DNA of 64,000 nt from Nocardioides panzhihuensis (GTDB lineage Bacteria > Actinomycetota > Actinomycetes > Propionibacteriales > Nocardioidaceae): assembly GCF_013408335.1 (NCBI RefSeq), contig NZ_JACBZR010000001.1, positions 2,170,001 through 2,234,000 on the forward strand, given 5' to 3'. The position numbers and the translations under genes were made by a program. Below are positions 1 to 8,479 of the stretch, in pieces. Each line of letters starts with the position of its first letter. Within the stretch, counting starts at the first letter, position 1. A model generated the notes under the pieces. That model was not told where the DNA came from, made no database searches, and saw nothing but the letters and a program-made list of their open reading frames with translations.

Positions 1-922
1 CCGCGGAGCCCATCAGCTCGACGAGCTCGGAGTCGGAGATGCCGTTGACGAAACGTACGTGGTCCTCGATCGCGAGCTTCTCGATGAGCTGCTCGGTGGG
101 ACCGCCCTTCTTGGGCTTGGAGACCAGGACCAGCTCCAGGTCACGTTCGGTACGCAGCTTGGCGAAGGCCTCGAGCAGGAACGCGATGCCCTTCAGCGGG
201 GCGTCGGCGCTGGCCATGGCCAGGATCCGGCCACGGACGCGGGGTGCGGTGGGCGGGACGAACTCCTCCGGGACACCCAGGTGCACGGTCTGCGCCCGGT
301 CCGAGGGGACACCGAAGTCGGTGAGGATGTCGCGCTTGGAGTTGTCCGACGGCGTGATGACGTGCCGCAGCTGCGCGGCGACCTTCGCCTGCATCTTCAC
401 GAACGAGTACCAGCGCCAGACGCCGAACTTCTTCCGCCAGCCCTGCGCGCTCTTCATCTCGATGCGCTGGTCGAAGGAGATCGGGTGGTGGATGGTGGTC
501 ACCAGCGGCAGTCCGAGCTCGGGCTCGATCCGCAGCAGCGGCGTGGCCAGCGTCTGGTTGTCGTGGACGATGTCGAAGTCGCCCTCGCGCTCGGCCAGCA
601 CCTTGAGGACGCGCTTGGCGAAGGTCAGCGGCTCGGGGAAGGCGCCGGTGCGCATGCGCGCCCACTCCTCGATGTCGACCAGGTCGCGGATCTCGGAGAG
701 CTTCGGGTTGCCGAACGGGTTCGGCTCCTCGTAGAGGCCCAGGCTCGGCACCTTGGTGAGGGTGACGCCCTCTCCCTCGAGGTCGAGATCGGGGTACGGC
801 TGTCCGGAGAACACCTCGACGGTGTGACCGAGCTTGGCCAGCTCCCGACTCAGATGGCGGATATAGACGCCTTGACCGCCGACGTGCGGCTTGCTGCGAT
901 ACGACAGCAGAGCGATCCGCAT
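1..922 (-). CDS. Glycosyltransferase family 4 (GT-B), 3' end outside window
   Basis: The reading frame is open from an ATG at 922 to the window edge (about 307 codons), so the C-terminus is missing. The protein begins MRIALLSYRSKPHVGGQGVY, typical of GT4 glycosyltransferases with a Gly-rich N-terminal loop after the first strand. It continues with HDNQTLATPLL, TTIHHPISFDQR and the acceptor/donor-domain junction VITPSDNSKRDI, LGVPEEF. It would transfer a sugar from a nucleotide- or polyprenyl-sugar donor in the cytoplasm; the acceptor cannot be told. A strong Shine-Dalgarno (GGGAGG) precedes the ATG and supports this start. A perfect KstR-type operator lies 35 nt upstream, which is unusual for a glycosyltransferase. 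Family call is firm; substrate and role in sterol metabolism are inference. Confidence 0.85.
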   Translation of the reverse strand, partial: MRIALLSYRSKPHVGGQGVYIRHLSRELAKLGHTVEVFSGQPYPDLDLEGEGVTLTKVPSLGLYEEPNPFGNPKLSEIRDLVDIEEWARMRTGAFPEPLTFAKRVLKVLAEREGDFDIVHDNQTLATPLLRIEPELGLPLVTTIHHPISFDQRIEMKSAQGWRKKFGVWRWYSFVKMQAKVAAQLRHVITPSDNSKRDILTDFGVPSDRAQTVHLGVPEEFVPPTAPRVRGRILAMASADAPLKGIAFLLEAFAKLRTERDLELVLVSKPKKGGPTEQLIEKLAIEDHVRFVNGISDSELVELMGSA

Positions 923-957
923 CCGCCACCTCCCTCGAATACTAGGCAGAGCAAAAC

Positions 958-971
958 TAGAACGTGTTCTA
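958..971. promoter_or_regulatory. KstR-type operator (TnnAACnnGTTnnA), perfect palindrome
   Basis: TAGAACGTGTTCTA matches the published KstR consensus TnnAACnnGTTnnA at all fixed positions and is itself a perfect palindrome. It lies in the divergent gap between the glycosyltransferase (start 922) and the DUF1707 gene (start about 1052), so it could control either or both. Confidence 0.8.
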
Positions 972-1051
972 TACTAGCAGGTAGCCTGCGCCAGTCACTC
1001 TAATGCAGCCGCTTCAGCACACCGTGTCCGGTTGGCGTCTAGGCTGGCGGT

Positions 1052-1669
1052 GTGGAGGGTTTCTGGACGCGGTTCCGTCTCGACCCGAGACTGGCCGACA
1101 ACGCACGTATGCGCGCTTCCGATGCCGATCGCGAGGTCGTCCGCAGCGTTCTCACCGACGCCTTCGCCGACGGCCGGCTGACCCGCGAGGAGCACGAGGA
1201 GCGGGTCAGCAGCCTGCTGGAGACCCGTACGCTCGGAGAGCTCCCCGGGCTCGTGGACGATCTCGTGGTGGTCGAGCCGGTCGTCGAGGAGGCCGGGGCG
1301 AACCTGCCTGCGACGCGCGACTTCCGCGAACAGGGTGCGGCTGCCTACCGCAAGGAGCTGCAGGAGGCGGTCGCCACCTTCTTGATGGTCAGCCTCATCA
1401 CCTGGGGCATCTGGCTGTTCACCTCCGCGCCCGACGGGCATCCCTGGCCGGTCTACCCGATGCTCTTCCTGATCGTGAACCTGGTCGGCACCGGCGTACG
1501 CCGCGAGGCGATCGTCCAGCGTGAGGTGAACCGCCTCGAGAAGAAGGCCGCCAAGAAGGCGGCGAAGAAGGCGGCCAAGGCCGAGATCGAGGCCGCCTCC
1601 GAGGATTCTGCCCCGATCCTCGAGCCGCCGGGCCAGTCCGAGAAGGACCGGCCCGGCGATCCGTCCTAA
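1052..1669 (+). CDS. DUF1707 (SHOCT-like) and 2TM domain membrane protein
   Basis: 205 aa from a GTG start; an in-frame ATG at 1109 begins MRASDADRE, the usual beginning of DUF1707, and may be the true start, as neither has a clear Shine-Dalgarno. Residues about 20-75 form the DUF1707 domain (RASDADRE, then DGRLTREEHEER). Two hydrophobic segments around residues 108-155 form a 2TM module, followed by a charged Lys/Ala tail (KKAAKKAAKKAAK) that is probably cytoplasmic. DUF1707 is common in actinobacterial membrane proteins; its function is unknown. The stop codon overlaps the end of the convergent phospholipase gene by 4 bp. It is divergent from the glycosyltransferase and shares its KstR-type operator region. 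Confidence 0.75.
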   Translation: MEGFWTRFRLDPRLADNARMRASDADREVVRSVLTDAFADGRLTREEHEERVSSLLETRTLGELPGLVDDLVVVEPVVEEAGANLPATRDFREQGAAAYRKELQEAVATFLMVSLITWGIWLFTSAPDGHPWPVYPMLFLIVNLVGTGVRREAIVQREVNRLEKKAAKKAAKKAAKAEIEAASEDSAPILEPPGQSEKDRPGDPS

Positions 1670-3651
1670 GCGCCCAGCTGCGGGTCGCTCACCGAGGGAC
1701 GTCCGTTCTCCAGGTGGCCGGCGAACCCGCGTACCCATGTGGTGCCCGGGACCGTGAGGGTCAGGTCGTACCAGCCTCCGGTGGCGCGGGTGTCGACGTG
1801 GCGGGAGCGGATCCTGCCGGCGTAGGCACTGGTGATATCGGCTTCGCCGGGCGCGTTCACGGCGAGTCGCTGCGAGCGGCCCTCGCGCCGCAGGTTGGCG
1901 GGGGCGGGGTCGGCGCCCGCGGTGCCGGCGTAGGAGCGGAAGAAGCCGTTCGGACCGTGCAGGTGGATCTCGTAGTCGCCGCTGACCGGCCAGCGCACCG
2001 AGATGGTGGCGCCGGCGCCGACCGTGTAGCTGTGCGGCGCCCCCTCCGGAGCGAGCAGCCGAGCCTGGAAGTGAGCGCCGACGCTGCCTGCGTTGTGGAT
2101 CTCGACAGCGATCTCGCCGACGGCGGCCGTCTCGACGACTTCGAGCCGATAGGGCGTCGGGCGAGCCGGACGGGTGCCTCGCTCCTGCGTCGGCATCGTC
2201 CCGGTGGCCGGTGCTTCCGGGGCGTAGTCCGGGTGGCGCTCGCGGTCGGCGGGTTCCCATCCGCTCGTGTCGGGGAGCGCAGGCGGCTCGGAGGTGCGGG
2301 AGAAGTCGAAGGCCGAGGTCAGGTCGCCACACACGGCGCGGCGCCATGGCGTGATGTTGGGCTCGGCGACACCGAAGCGCTTCTCCATGAATCGCAGGAT
2401 CGAGGTGTGGTCGAAGGTCTCCGACGAGACCCAGCCACCGACGCTCCACGGGGAGACGACGAACATCGGCACCCTCGGCCCCAACCCGTAGTGGCCGTCA
2501 CCGTGAGAGCCGGTGTAGAGCTCGTGCTCGGTCAAGACCGTCGACTCCCCCGGCACCAGCGGGCTGTTGATGTGCGGCGGCACCAAGTGGTCGAAGAAAC
2601 CGTCGTTCTCGTCGTAGGTGATGAACAGCGCAGTCTTCGACCACACCTCAGGGTTCGAGGTGAGCGCGTCGAGGACCTTGGAGATGTACCAGGCGCCGTA
2701 GTTGGTCGGCCAGTTCGAGTGCTCGGAGAAGGCTTCCGGTGCTGCGATCCAGCTCACCGAGGGCAGGTTGTCGGCCTCGACGTCGGCGCGCAGGATCTCG
2801 AAGTAGTCCTGCCCGTCGACCGCGCGGGTGCCGGTGCGGGCCTTCTCGAAGAGCGGGTCGCCGGACTGGGCGTCCTGGAACCGGTTGAAGTAGAGCAGCG
2901 AGTTGTCGCCATAGTTGCCGATGTAGGCGTCCTTGGTCCAGCCCCACCAGTTGTCACCCTCGGCGTTGAGGCCGTTGCCCTCGTCCTGGTAGACCTTCCA
3001 GCTCACCCCGGCGGCCTCGAGCCGCTCGGCGTAGGTGGTCCAGTCGTAGCCGGCCTCGTCGTTGTAGAGCACCGGCCCGCCGCCCTTGCCGTCGTTGCCG
3101 GTCCAGCCCGAGAGCATGTAGTAGCGGTTGGGGTCGGTGTTGCCGATGAAGGAGCAGTAGTAGGCGTCGCACACCGTGAACGCGTCGGCCAGCGCGAAGT
3201 GGAAGGCCGCGTCCTGTCGCTGGAGGTACGCCATCGTGGTGGTGCCCTTGGCCGGCACCCACTGGTCGTAGCGACCGCCGTTGATCGCCTGCTGGCCGTC
3301 GGTCCAGCTGTGCGGGAGGCCCTCGAGGAACGCGGCACCCAGGTCGTCTACCTCGGGGTGGAACGGGAGCAGCTCGCCGTCGCCGTTCGGCTGGTGCCAT
3401 ACCGGCTTGCCCGAGGGCAGGATCGCCGGGTGCGGGTCGCCGAAGCCGCGTACGCCGCGCAGGGTGCCCAGGTAGTGCTCGAAGCTGCGGTTCTCCTGCA
3501 TCAGGACGACCACGTGCTCGATGTCGCGGATGGTGCCGGTCCGGCGGGCTGCGGGGATGGAGGCGGCGCGCGCGATGCTCTGGTCGAGCATGGTCAGCGC
3601 AGCTGCGCCGCCGGCGAGACCGAGGAACCTACGACGATCGATGTCAACCAC
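1666..3651 (-). CDS. Phosphocholine-specific phospholipase C, Tat-exported
   Basis: 661 aa. The N-terminus has a twin-arginine signal (DRRRFLGLAGGAAAL) followed by an Ala-rich cleavage region, so the folded enzyme is exported. The catalytic domain carries the bacterial non-haemolytic PLC/acid phosphatase motifs VVLMQENRSFEHYLGTL, IGNTDPNRYYMLSG, TYDENDGFFDH and GSHGDGHYGLGPRVP. The C-terminal third (about 500-661) matches the two DUF756 beta domains of this family. It hydrolyses phosphatidylcholine or sphingomyelin to diacylglycerol/ceramide and phosphocholine. Length is typical. It stands alone, tail-to-tail with the DUF1707 gene. No operator was seen in front of it, so regulation (phosphate in other bacteria) cannot be judged here. 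Confidence 0.92.
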   Translation of the reverse strand: MVDIDRRRFLGLAGGAAALTMLDQSIARAASIPAARRTGTIRDIEHVVVLMQENRSFEHYLGTLRGVRGFGDPHPAILPSGKPVWHQPNGDGELLPFHPEVDDLGAAFLEGLPHSWTDGQQAINGGRYDQWVPAKGTTTMAYLQRQDAAFHFALADAFTVCDAYYCSFIGNTDPNRYYMLSGWTGNDGKGGGPVLYNDEAGYDWTTYAERLEAAGVSWKVYQDEGNGLNAEGDNWWGWTKDAYIGNYGDNSLLYFNRFQDAQSGDPLFEKARTGTRAVDGQDYFEILRADVEADNLPSVSWIAAPEAFSEHSNWPTNYGAWYISKVLDALTSNPEVWSKTALFITYDENDGFFDHLVPPHINSPLVPGESTVLTEHELYTGSHGDGHYGLGPRVPMFVVSPWSVGGWVSSETFDHTSILRFMEKRFGVAEPNITPWRRAVCGDLTSAFDFSRTSEPPALPDTSGWEPADRERHPDYAPEAPATGTMPTQERGTRPARPTPYRLEVVETAAVGEIAVEIHNAGSVGAHFQARLLAPEGAPHSYTVGAGATISVRWPVSGDYEIHLHGPNGFFRSYAGTAGADPAPANLRREGRSQRLAVNAPGEADITSAYAGRIRSRHVDTRATGGWYDLTLTVPGTTWVRGFAGHLENGRPSVSDPQLGA

Positions 3652-3694
3652 AGGAACTCCTTGAGGTGGGGTGGGCGGCGACCACGATCACCGA

Positions 3695-5275
3695 TCAGTG
3701 GCTCACCCGGGCGACGCGCGGTTGGTCGACAGATGACCGGCGGGCGAAGGGTTCACCTTCCGACCGCAGCCGCCGGCGCAGCTGCGCGGCGACGTACGCG
3801 GCGACGGCGAACATCACCAGATCGGCCGCGATCAGGGCGACGAGCCAGGAGGCGTCCGCGGGCCCGTCGATCCGTTGCTGGATGTGGAGGTGGGCGACCA
3901 TCGCCGAGACGATGAACCCCACGCTGGCGTAGAGAGTGATCCGCAGGTCGACACCCTCTTCATCCAGCACAGCCTCATCCAGCACAGCCTCATCGACGCC
4001 GCTCACCCAGCGCCGGCTGAGACGCAGGATGGCCAACGAGGTCAGTACCGCGATCACGGGCAGGAACGGCACCGCGTAGCGGGCGTGGATCCAGCCGCCA
4101 CCGGCGTGGAAGGATGCCACGTTGACGAGGATGATCACGCAGTAGATCCCCATCAGCACCCGCACGGCCAGCTCCAGCCGACGCTGCAGGAGGGTCGGCT
4201 CCGGGCCGGGGATCACCACGCGGCGCATCACCCCGCCGGGCCGCGGGCGAGCCTTGGCGTTGACGTCGAGCACGAGGCCAGTGACGGTGACGACCAGCGT
4301 CGCCGCGGCGGCCAGGGCCCAGACCTTCGGGATCACGTCGTCGGCCCACAGCGAGCCGTAGAGGTGCAGGTAGAGCTGGGGGTTGACCAGCTGGAAGAGG
4401 GTGTCGCCGTGGGTCTGACGCGAGAACTTCTCGAAGAGCGCCGCGGAGGCCGTCGGATCGCCGTAGAGCACGATGTTGCGGAGGTAGAACCAGCCGATCA
4501 CGACCACCGGCGCCAGCCCGATCCGGACGGCGAGGAGGACTCCCCGACGGAACGTACGCATCGTCGGGTCTCGCAGCCACAGCGCCGCCAGCACACAGGC
4601 ACCGAGCACCAGCACAGCCACCAGGCCGGTCGAGCGGAAGCTGGCCGCCGCCACACCCGCGACCGTCGCCCAGATCAGCCGGTCGCGAGTGACGCCCTCG
4701 CGGACCATCCGGAATCCGAGCAGCAGGGTCAGCGAGGCGGCGACCGTGCCCCAGCCGTCGTTGTAGATCGCGCCGCCGTCGTAGGTCACCGCGCCGCAGC
4801 CGAGCACCGTCGCGGCGGCGAGCACCGGGACCACCCGGCGTCTGGGCACCAGCTCACGCGCCAGCAGACCAATCAGGATGATGCTCAGGGCGTAGCCGAG
4901 AGCGTTGAGCAGCCGCATCCCGAGGAGGGTCACCCCGACATCGCCGACGGCGTCGCCGAGCCAGACCAGCGGCAGGCTCATCACGTAGAACAGCGGCGGA
5001 TGGTTGGCGACCCAGATGTCGCGGCGCGGCTCGTCGAGCCCGAAGAGCGCCTCGGCGAACTGCGGGTAGCGCATCGGGTCGGCCGGGGTGTTGGTGTCGA
5101 TGGTCGGGAGGACGCCCTGGGACAGAACGATGGCGTACGCCGCGTGCTGCTTCTCGTCGGCCTTGAGCAGCGGCGGCATCCCGATCGCGTACTGCGCGCT
5201 CATCGCGAAGCCGACCACCCCCAGCAGGAGCAGGCATACGGTCACCTGGGAGAGCGAGCGCGTGGGCGTAGGCAC
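3695..5275 (-). CDS. Polytopic GT-C-type glycosyltransferase-like membrane protein
   Basis: 526 aa from a GTG start with about ten to eleven hydrophobic segments. The first extracytoplasmic loop carries the acidic motif LLKADEKQHAAYA and later ANHPPLFYV, both typical of GT-C lipid-linked-sugar transferases (GT39/DUF2142-like). Such enzymes use polyprenyl-phosphate sugars on the outer face of the membrane. It is clearly paralogous to the protein at 6684-8336 over most of its length (shared FAMSAQ, RDIWVANHPPLFYVMS, GMRLLNALG, GLLARELVPRR, GWIHARYAVPFLP). The C-terminal cytoplasmic loop contains a duplicated EAVLD from a 15-bp DNA repeat. Substrate unknown. Confidence 0.75.
   Translation of the reverse strand: MPTPTRSLSQVTVCLLLLGVVGFAMSAQYAIGMPPLLKADEKQHAAYAIVLSQGVLPTIDTNTPADPMRYPQFAEALFGLDEPRRDIWVANHPPLFYVMSLPLVWLGDAVGDVGVTLLGMRLLNALGYALSIILIGLLARELVPRRRVVPVLAAATVLGCGAVTYDGGAIYNDGWGTVAASLTLLLGFRMVREGVTRDRLIWATVAGVAAASFRSTGLVAVLVLGACVLAALWLRDPTMRTFRRGVLLAVRIGLAPVVVIGWFYLRNIVLYGDPTASAALFEKFSRQTHGDTLFQLVNPQLYLHLYGSLWADDVIPKVWALAAAATLVVTVTGLVLDVNAKARPRPGGVMRRVVIPGPEPTLLQRRLELAVRVLMGIYCVIILVNVASFHAGGGWIHARYAVPFLPVIAVLTSLAILRLSRRWVSGVDEAVLDEAVLDEEGVDLRITLYASVGFIVSAMVAHLHIQQRIDGPADASWLVALIAADLVMFAVAAYVAAQLRRRLRSEGEPFARRSSVDQPRVARVSH
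3964..3993. repeat. 15-bp tandem repeat, two copies, inside coding sequence
   Basis: The unit CCAGCACAGCCTCAT occurs twice head to tail, and the preceding bases look like a further partial copy. It keeps frame and duplicates five residues (EAVLD) in a loop of the GT-C-like protein; likely replication slippage. Confidence 0.8.
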
Positions 5276-5375
5276 CTCGACAAGCTAGTGGCCGCGGGTG
5301 CCGATCAGCCGCCGTGGCGGTTTGCCGTCAGATGACGAGTCGGCGAAGACTCGCCGTCCTCGTGGCGGACGCCGC

Positions 5376-6674
5376 TCAGTCGGCGACCATCGAGGAGCCC
5401 GATGCGACCTGCTCGCGGGTCGTACGCCGCCGTACATCGCGCCGGTGACGCCAGATCTGCACCACCCCGAGGCCCCAGAACAGATACTGCACCGACATCG
5501 CCCAGCGGAATGCCTCTGGCGTGTAGGTGGTCGAGGCTTCGGGCGTACGCCAGTCGAGGATCCAGCCGACGAGCACGATCGCGAGCAGCGCAGCGACGAA
5601 ACCACCCTGGTTGATGATCCCGCTGGCACTCGCCATCCGCGAGGGCGGGTTGCTGGTTCGGCCGACGTCGAAGCCGATCATCGAAGCCGGCCCGCCGGCG
5701 CCGACGACGCACATCAGGAGCAGCAGGACCGGCAGCGGAGCCTCCCCAGGCCAAGCGAGCACGAGCGCCCAGACCGACGCCATCGCGGCGATCATCGTCA
5801 GCGCCACCGTCGAGCGGTGCCAGGGGTGGCGCCCGGCGAGAAGGCCTATCACCGGGCCTGCGGCGAGTGCCGCCACGACGGCGACCGAGAGCAGCGAACC
5901 GGCGAGCGTGTCGGAGAGGCCTTCCGAGGCGACCAGGAACGGGAAGCCCCACAGCAGGCCCATCAGGTGGGAGCTGAACGGGGTGGAGAAATGTATCCAG
6001 AAGCCGAGGCGTGTTCCCGGCTGATACCAGGACGCCCTGAGGCTGCGGACGAGCTCGCGTGGGGTGAGCGACGTGCCGCGACGGTGCCGGTCGCCGGGGC
6101 CGTCGTGGACGAAGACGAGCAGCAGCACGAGCAGCACCGGACCGATCAGCGCAGCGGTCAGGTAGGCCCAGGTCCAGCCCAGCTGTCCCAGCGCCCAGGT
6201 CATCGGGACGGCAGCGGCGATCGCACCGAGCTGTCCGACCGTGCCGGTCAGCTGGCTGACCAGCGGCACCCGCCGAAGCGGGAACCACGACGGCACCAGG
6301 CGCAGCACGCAGATGAACGTCATCGCGTCGCCCATCCCCACGAACGTCCGCGCAAGCAGCGCGAGCGGGTAGGAGTCGGCGAAGGCGAAGCCTGCCTGGG
6401 CCACCGCCAGGATCAGTACGCCGGCGGTCAGGATCGTACGAGAGCCGAACCGGTCCACCAGCAGCCCGACCGGCACCTGCATCGCCGCGTAGACGAGCAG
6501 CTGGAGCATGACGAACGTCGCCAGCTGGCTGGCGCTGATCCCGAAGCGCTCGGTGGCCACCAGCCCGGCGACGGCGAGGCTGCTGCGATGGAATACCGCC
6601 AAGCCGTAGACCGCGAGGGCGATGCCCCAGACGACCCAGGCTCGCGTGGAGGGCTCGGGACCGTGCGGATTCAC
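5376..6674 (-). CDS. Major facilitator superfamily transporter
   Basis: 432 aa from a GTG start, twelve hydrophobic segments, with the MFS loop 2-3 signature as VGLLVDRFGSRTILTAG. The N-terminal AVFHRSSLAVAG and FVMLQLLVYAAMQ resemble actinobacterial MFS proteins of the nitrate/sugar-phosphate permease-like group, but the substrate cannot be inferred. It lies only 9 bp behind the upstream GT-C paralogue (6684-8336) and about 100 bp before the other (3695-5275), so all three may be co-transcribed leftwards. The placement between two paralogues suggests a local duplication spanning or bracketing this gene. Confidence 0.85.
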   Translation of the reverse strand: MNPHGPEPSTRAWVVWGIALAVYGLAVFHRSSLAVAGLVATERFGISASQLATFVMLQLLVYAAMQVPVGLLVDRFGSRTILTAGVLILAVAQAGFAFADSYPLALLARTFVGMGDAMTFICVLRLVPSWFPLRRVPLVSQLTGTVGQLGAIAAAVPMTWALGQLGWTWAYLTAALIGPVLLVLLLVFVHDGPGDRHRRGTSLTPRELVRSLRASWYQPGTRLGFWIHFSTPFSSHLMGLLWGFPFLVASEGLSDTLAGSLLSVAVVAALAAGPVIGLLAGRHPWHRSTVALTMIAAMASVWALVLAWPGEAPLPVLLLLMCVVGAGGPASMIGFDVGRTSNPPSRMASASGIINQGGFVAALLAIVLVGWILDWRTPEASTTYTPEAFRWAMSVQYLFWGLGVVQIWRHRRDVRRRTTREQVASGSSMVAD

Positions 6675-6683
6675 ATAGAGAGG

Positions 6684-8336
6684 CTACTTTGCCGGGCGGG
6701 CCGGTGAGGAGCCGAAACCCTCATGTGGACGCGCGACATCGGTCACAGGACCAGGCACAGGCTCGGTCACAGGCTCGGCCAGCGTGGGGACGGCGTCGAA
6801 GGTGCCCGGCCGCATCCGTCGGCGCAGCTCGGTGGCGACATAGGCGGCGACCGCGAACATCACCAGGTCGGCCGCCACCAGGGCGACCAGCGCGAAGGTG
6901 CTGCTGACCGGCCCGTCGACGTACTGCTCGGTGTCGAGGTGACACACCAGGCCCACGACCATGAACGCGAGCGAGACGCCGAGCCCGATCCGCAGATCGC
7001 GAGCCTCGTCGAACGCGGTCCCTCCGGTCGCCGCTCCCGTCGGGAGCGGTCGGTAGGGGAAGGCCCGCCCCAGACGCAGCGCCGCGATCCCGGCGCCGGC
7101 CGCGAGGAACGGCAGGAACGGCACCGCGTACCGCGCATGGATCCAGCCGCCACCGGCGATGAACCCCGCGACGTTGATCAGGATCAGCAGGCAGTAGCCG
7201 CCGAGGAGCGCCCAGATCGCCAGGTCCTGCCGGTGGTGCATCGTGCTCTGCGGGGCCAGTTGGATGCGCTGCAGCACTCCCGTGCGGCGCGGGTTGGCCT
7301 TCGCCGCGGCATCGAGCACGAGGCCGACCACGGTGAGCGTGAGCACGATGGCGGCCGCCTGGCTCCAGTGGTTGGCGATGTTGCCGTCCGTCCACAGGCT
7401 GCCGAGGAGATGGCCGTAGAACTCCGGGTTGACCAGCTGGAACAGTGTCGAGCCGTTGGGTTCGCGACCGAACTTCTCGAAGAGTGAGCTCGAAGCGGTC
7501 GGGTCCCCGTAGAGCTGGATGTTGCGTACGTAGAACCATCCGAACACGACCACCGGCGCCAGACCGATGCACGCGACGATTCCCGCGGCACGCCAGAACG
7601 TACCTCTCAGGAACGTACGCAGCGAGGGCTCCCGCAGCCACATGGCGACCAGCACGCAGGCGCCGAGGAAGAGGACCGCGACCAGGCCGGTCGACCGGAA
7701 CCCGGCGGCGGCAACACCGACTGCGGTCGCGGCGATCAGACGCTCACGCGTCACTCCCTGGCGGATCATCCGGAAGCCGAGGAAGAGCGTCATGAACGCC
7801 GCCGCCGAGGACCAGCCGTCATTGTAGATGCCGCCACCCACGAAGGTCATCGCGCCGCAGCCGATACACATCGCCGAGGCGATCACCGGAACCACCGGAC
7901 GCCGTGGCACCAGCTCTCGCGCCAGCAGACCGACCAGGATCGTGGTCAGGGCGAAGCCGAGGGCGTTGAGCAACCGCATCCCGAGCAGCGTCAGGCCGGG
8001 CGATCCGACGGCGTCACCGAGCCACACCAGCGGCTGGCTCATCACGTAGAAGAGGGGCGGGTGGTTGGCCACCCAGATGTCGCGGTGGGCCTCGTCGGCT
8101 CCGAAGAGGCTCTCGGCGAGCTGCGGGTAGCGCACCGGGTCGTCGGGGATGTCGGTGTAGATCGTCGGCAGCGTTCCCTGGGAGAGCGCCACCGCATATG
8201 CCGCGTGGGCGCGCTCGTCGGCCTTGAACAGGGCGGGCATCGCGATCGCCACCTGGGCACTCATCGCGAAGCCGAGCACGCCCAGCAGCAGTACGCAGAT
8301 CGTGGATTGGGACACCGAGGCCCGACGAACAGACAC
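6684..8336 (-). CDS. Polytopic GT-C-type glycosyltransferase-like membrane protein (paralogue)
   Basis: 550 aa from a GTG start. Same architecture as the 3695-5275 protein: hydrophobic N-terminus (FAMSAQVAIAMP), acidic first loop FKADERAHAAYA, ANHPPLFYVMSQPLVWLGDAVG, GMRLLNALG, LLARELVPRR, then a middle hydrophobic block and the conserved GGGWIHARYAVPFLP. The C-terminus is Pro/Val-rich and probably cytoplasmic. As with its paralogue, a lipid-linked sugar transferase acting at the membrane is the best hypothesis; no donor or acceptor can be assigned. It is the first gene of the leftward set with the MFS transporter and sister GT-C gene. Confidence 0.75.
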   Translation of the reverse strand: MSVRRASVSQSTICVLLLGVLGFAMSAQVAIAMPALFKADERAHAAYAVALSQGTLPTIYTDIPDDPVRYPQLAESLFGADEAHRDIWVANHPPLFYVMSQPLVWLGDAVGSPGLTLLGMRLLNALGFALTTILVGLLARELVPRRPVVPVIASAMCIGCGAMTFVGGGIYNDGWSSAAAFMTLFLGFRMIRQGVTRERLIAATAVGVAAAGFRSTGLVAVLFLGACVLVAMWLREPSLRTFLRGTFWRAAGIVACIGLAPVVVFGWFYVRNIQLYGDPTASSSLFEKFGREPNGSTLFQLVNPEFYGHLLGSLWTDGNIANHWSQAAAIVLTLTVVGLVLDAAAKANPRRTGVLQRIQLAPQSTMHHRQDLAIWALLGGYCLLILINVAGFIAGGGWIHARYAVPFLPFLAAGAGIAALRLGRAFPYRPLPTGAATGGTAFDEARDLRIGLGVSLAFMVVGLVCHLDTEQYVDGPVSSTFALVALVAADLVMFAVAAYVATELRRRMRPGTFDAVPTLAEPVTEPVPGPVTDVARPHEGFGSSPARPAK

Positions 8337-8479
8337 GACTACGACGTTAACCCCGCAAACCTACGAGACGGACGAGTCACGGCTCACGGGCAGTGAACAG
8401 AACGCGACGGACTGGTGACCTGGTGTCGACGCAGAACTCGGTCGCATCAGGCTGCGCGAGCCGGATAGCGTCCGAGGTT

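Noticed and set aside
59..1003. Long rightward frame over the glycosyltransferase gene
   Set aside because: The opposite strand carries an unmistakable GT4 protein; this frame is its shadow.
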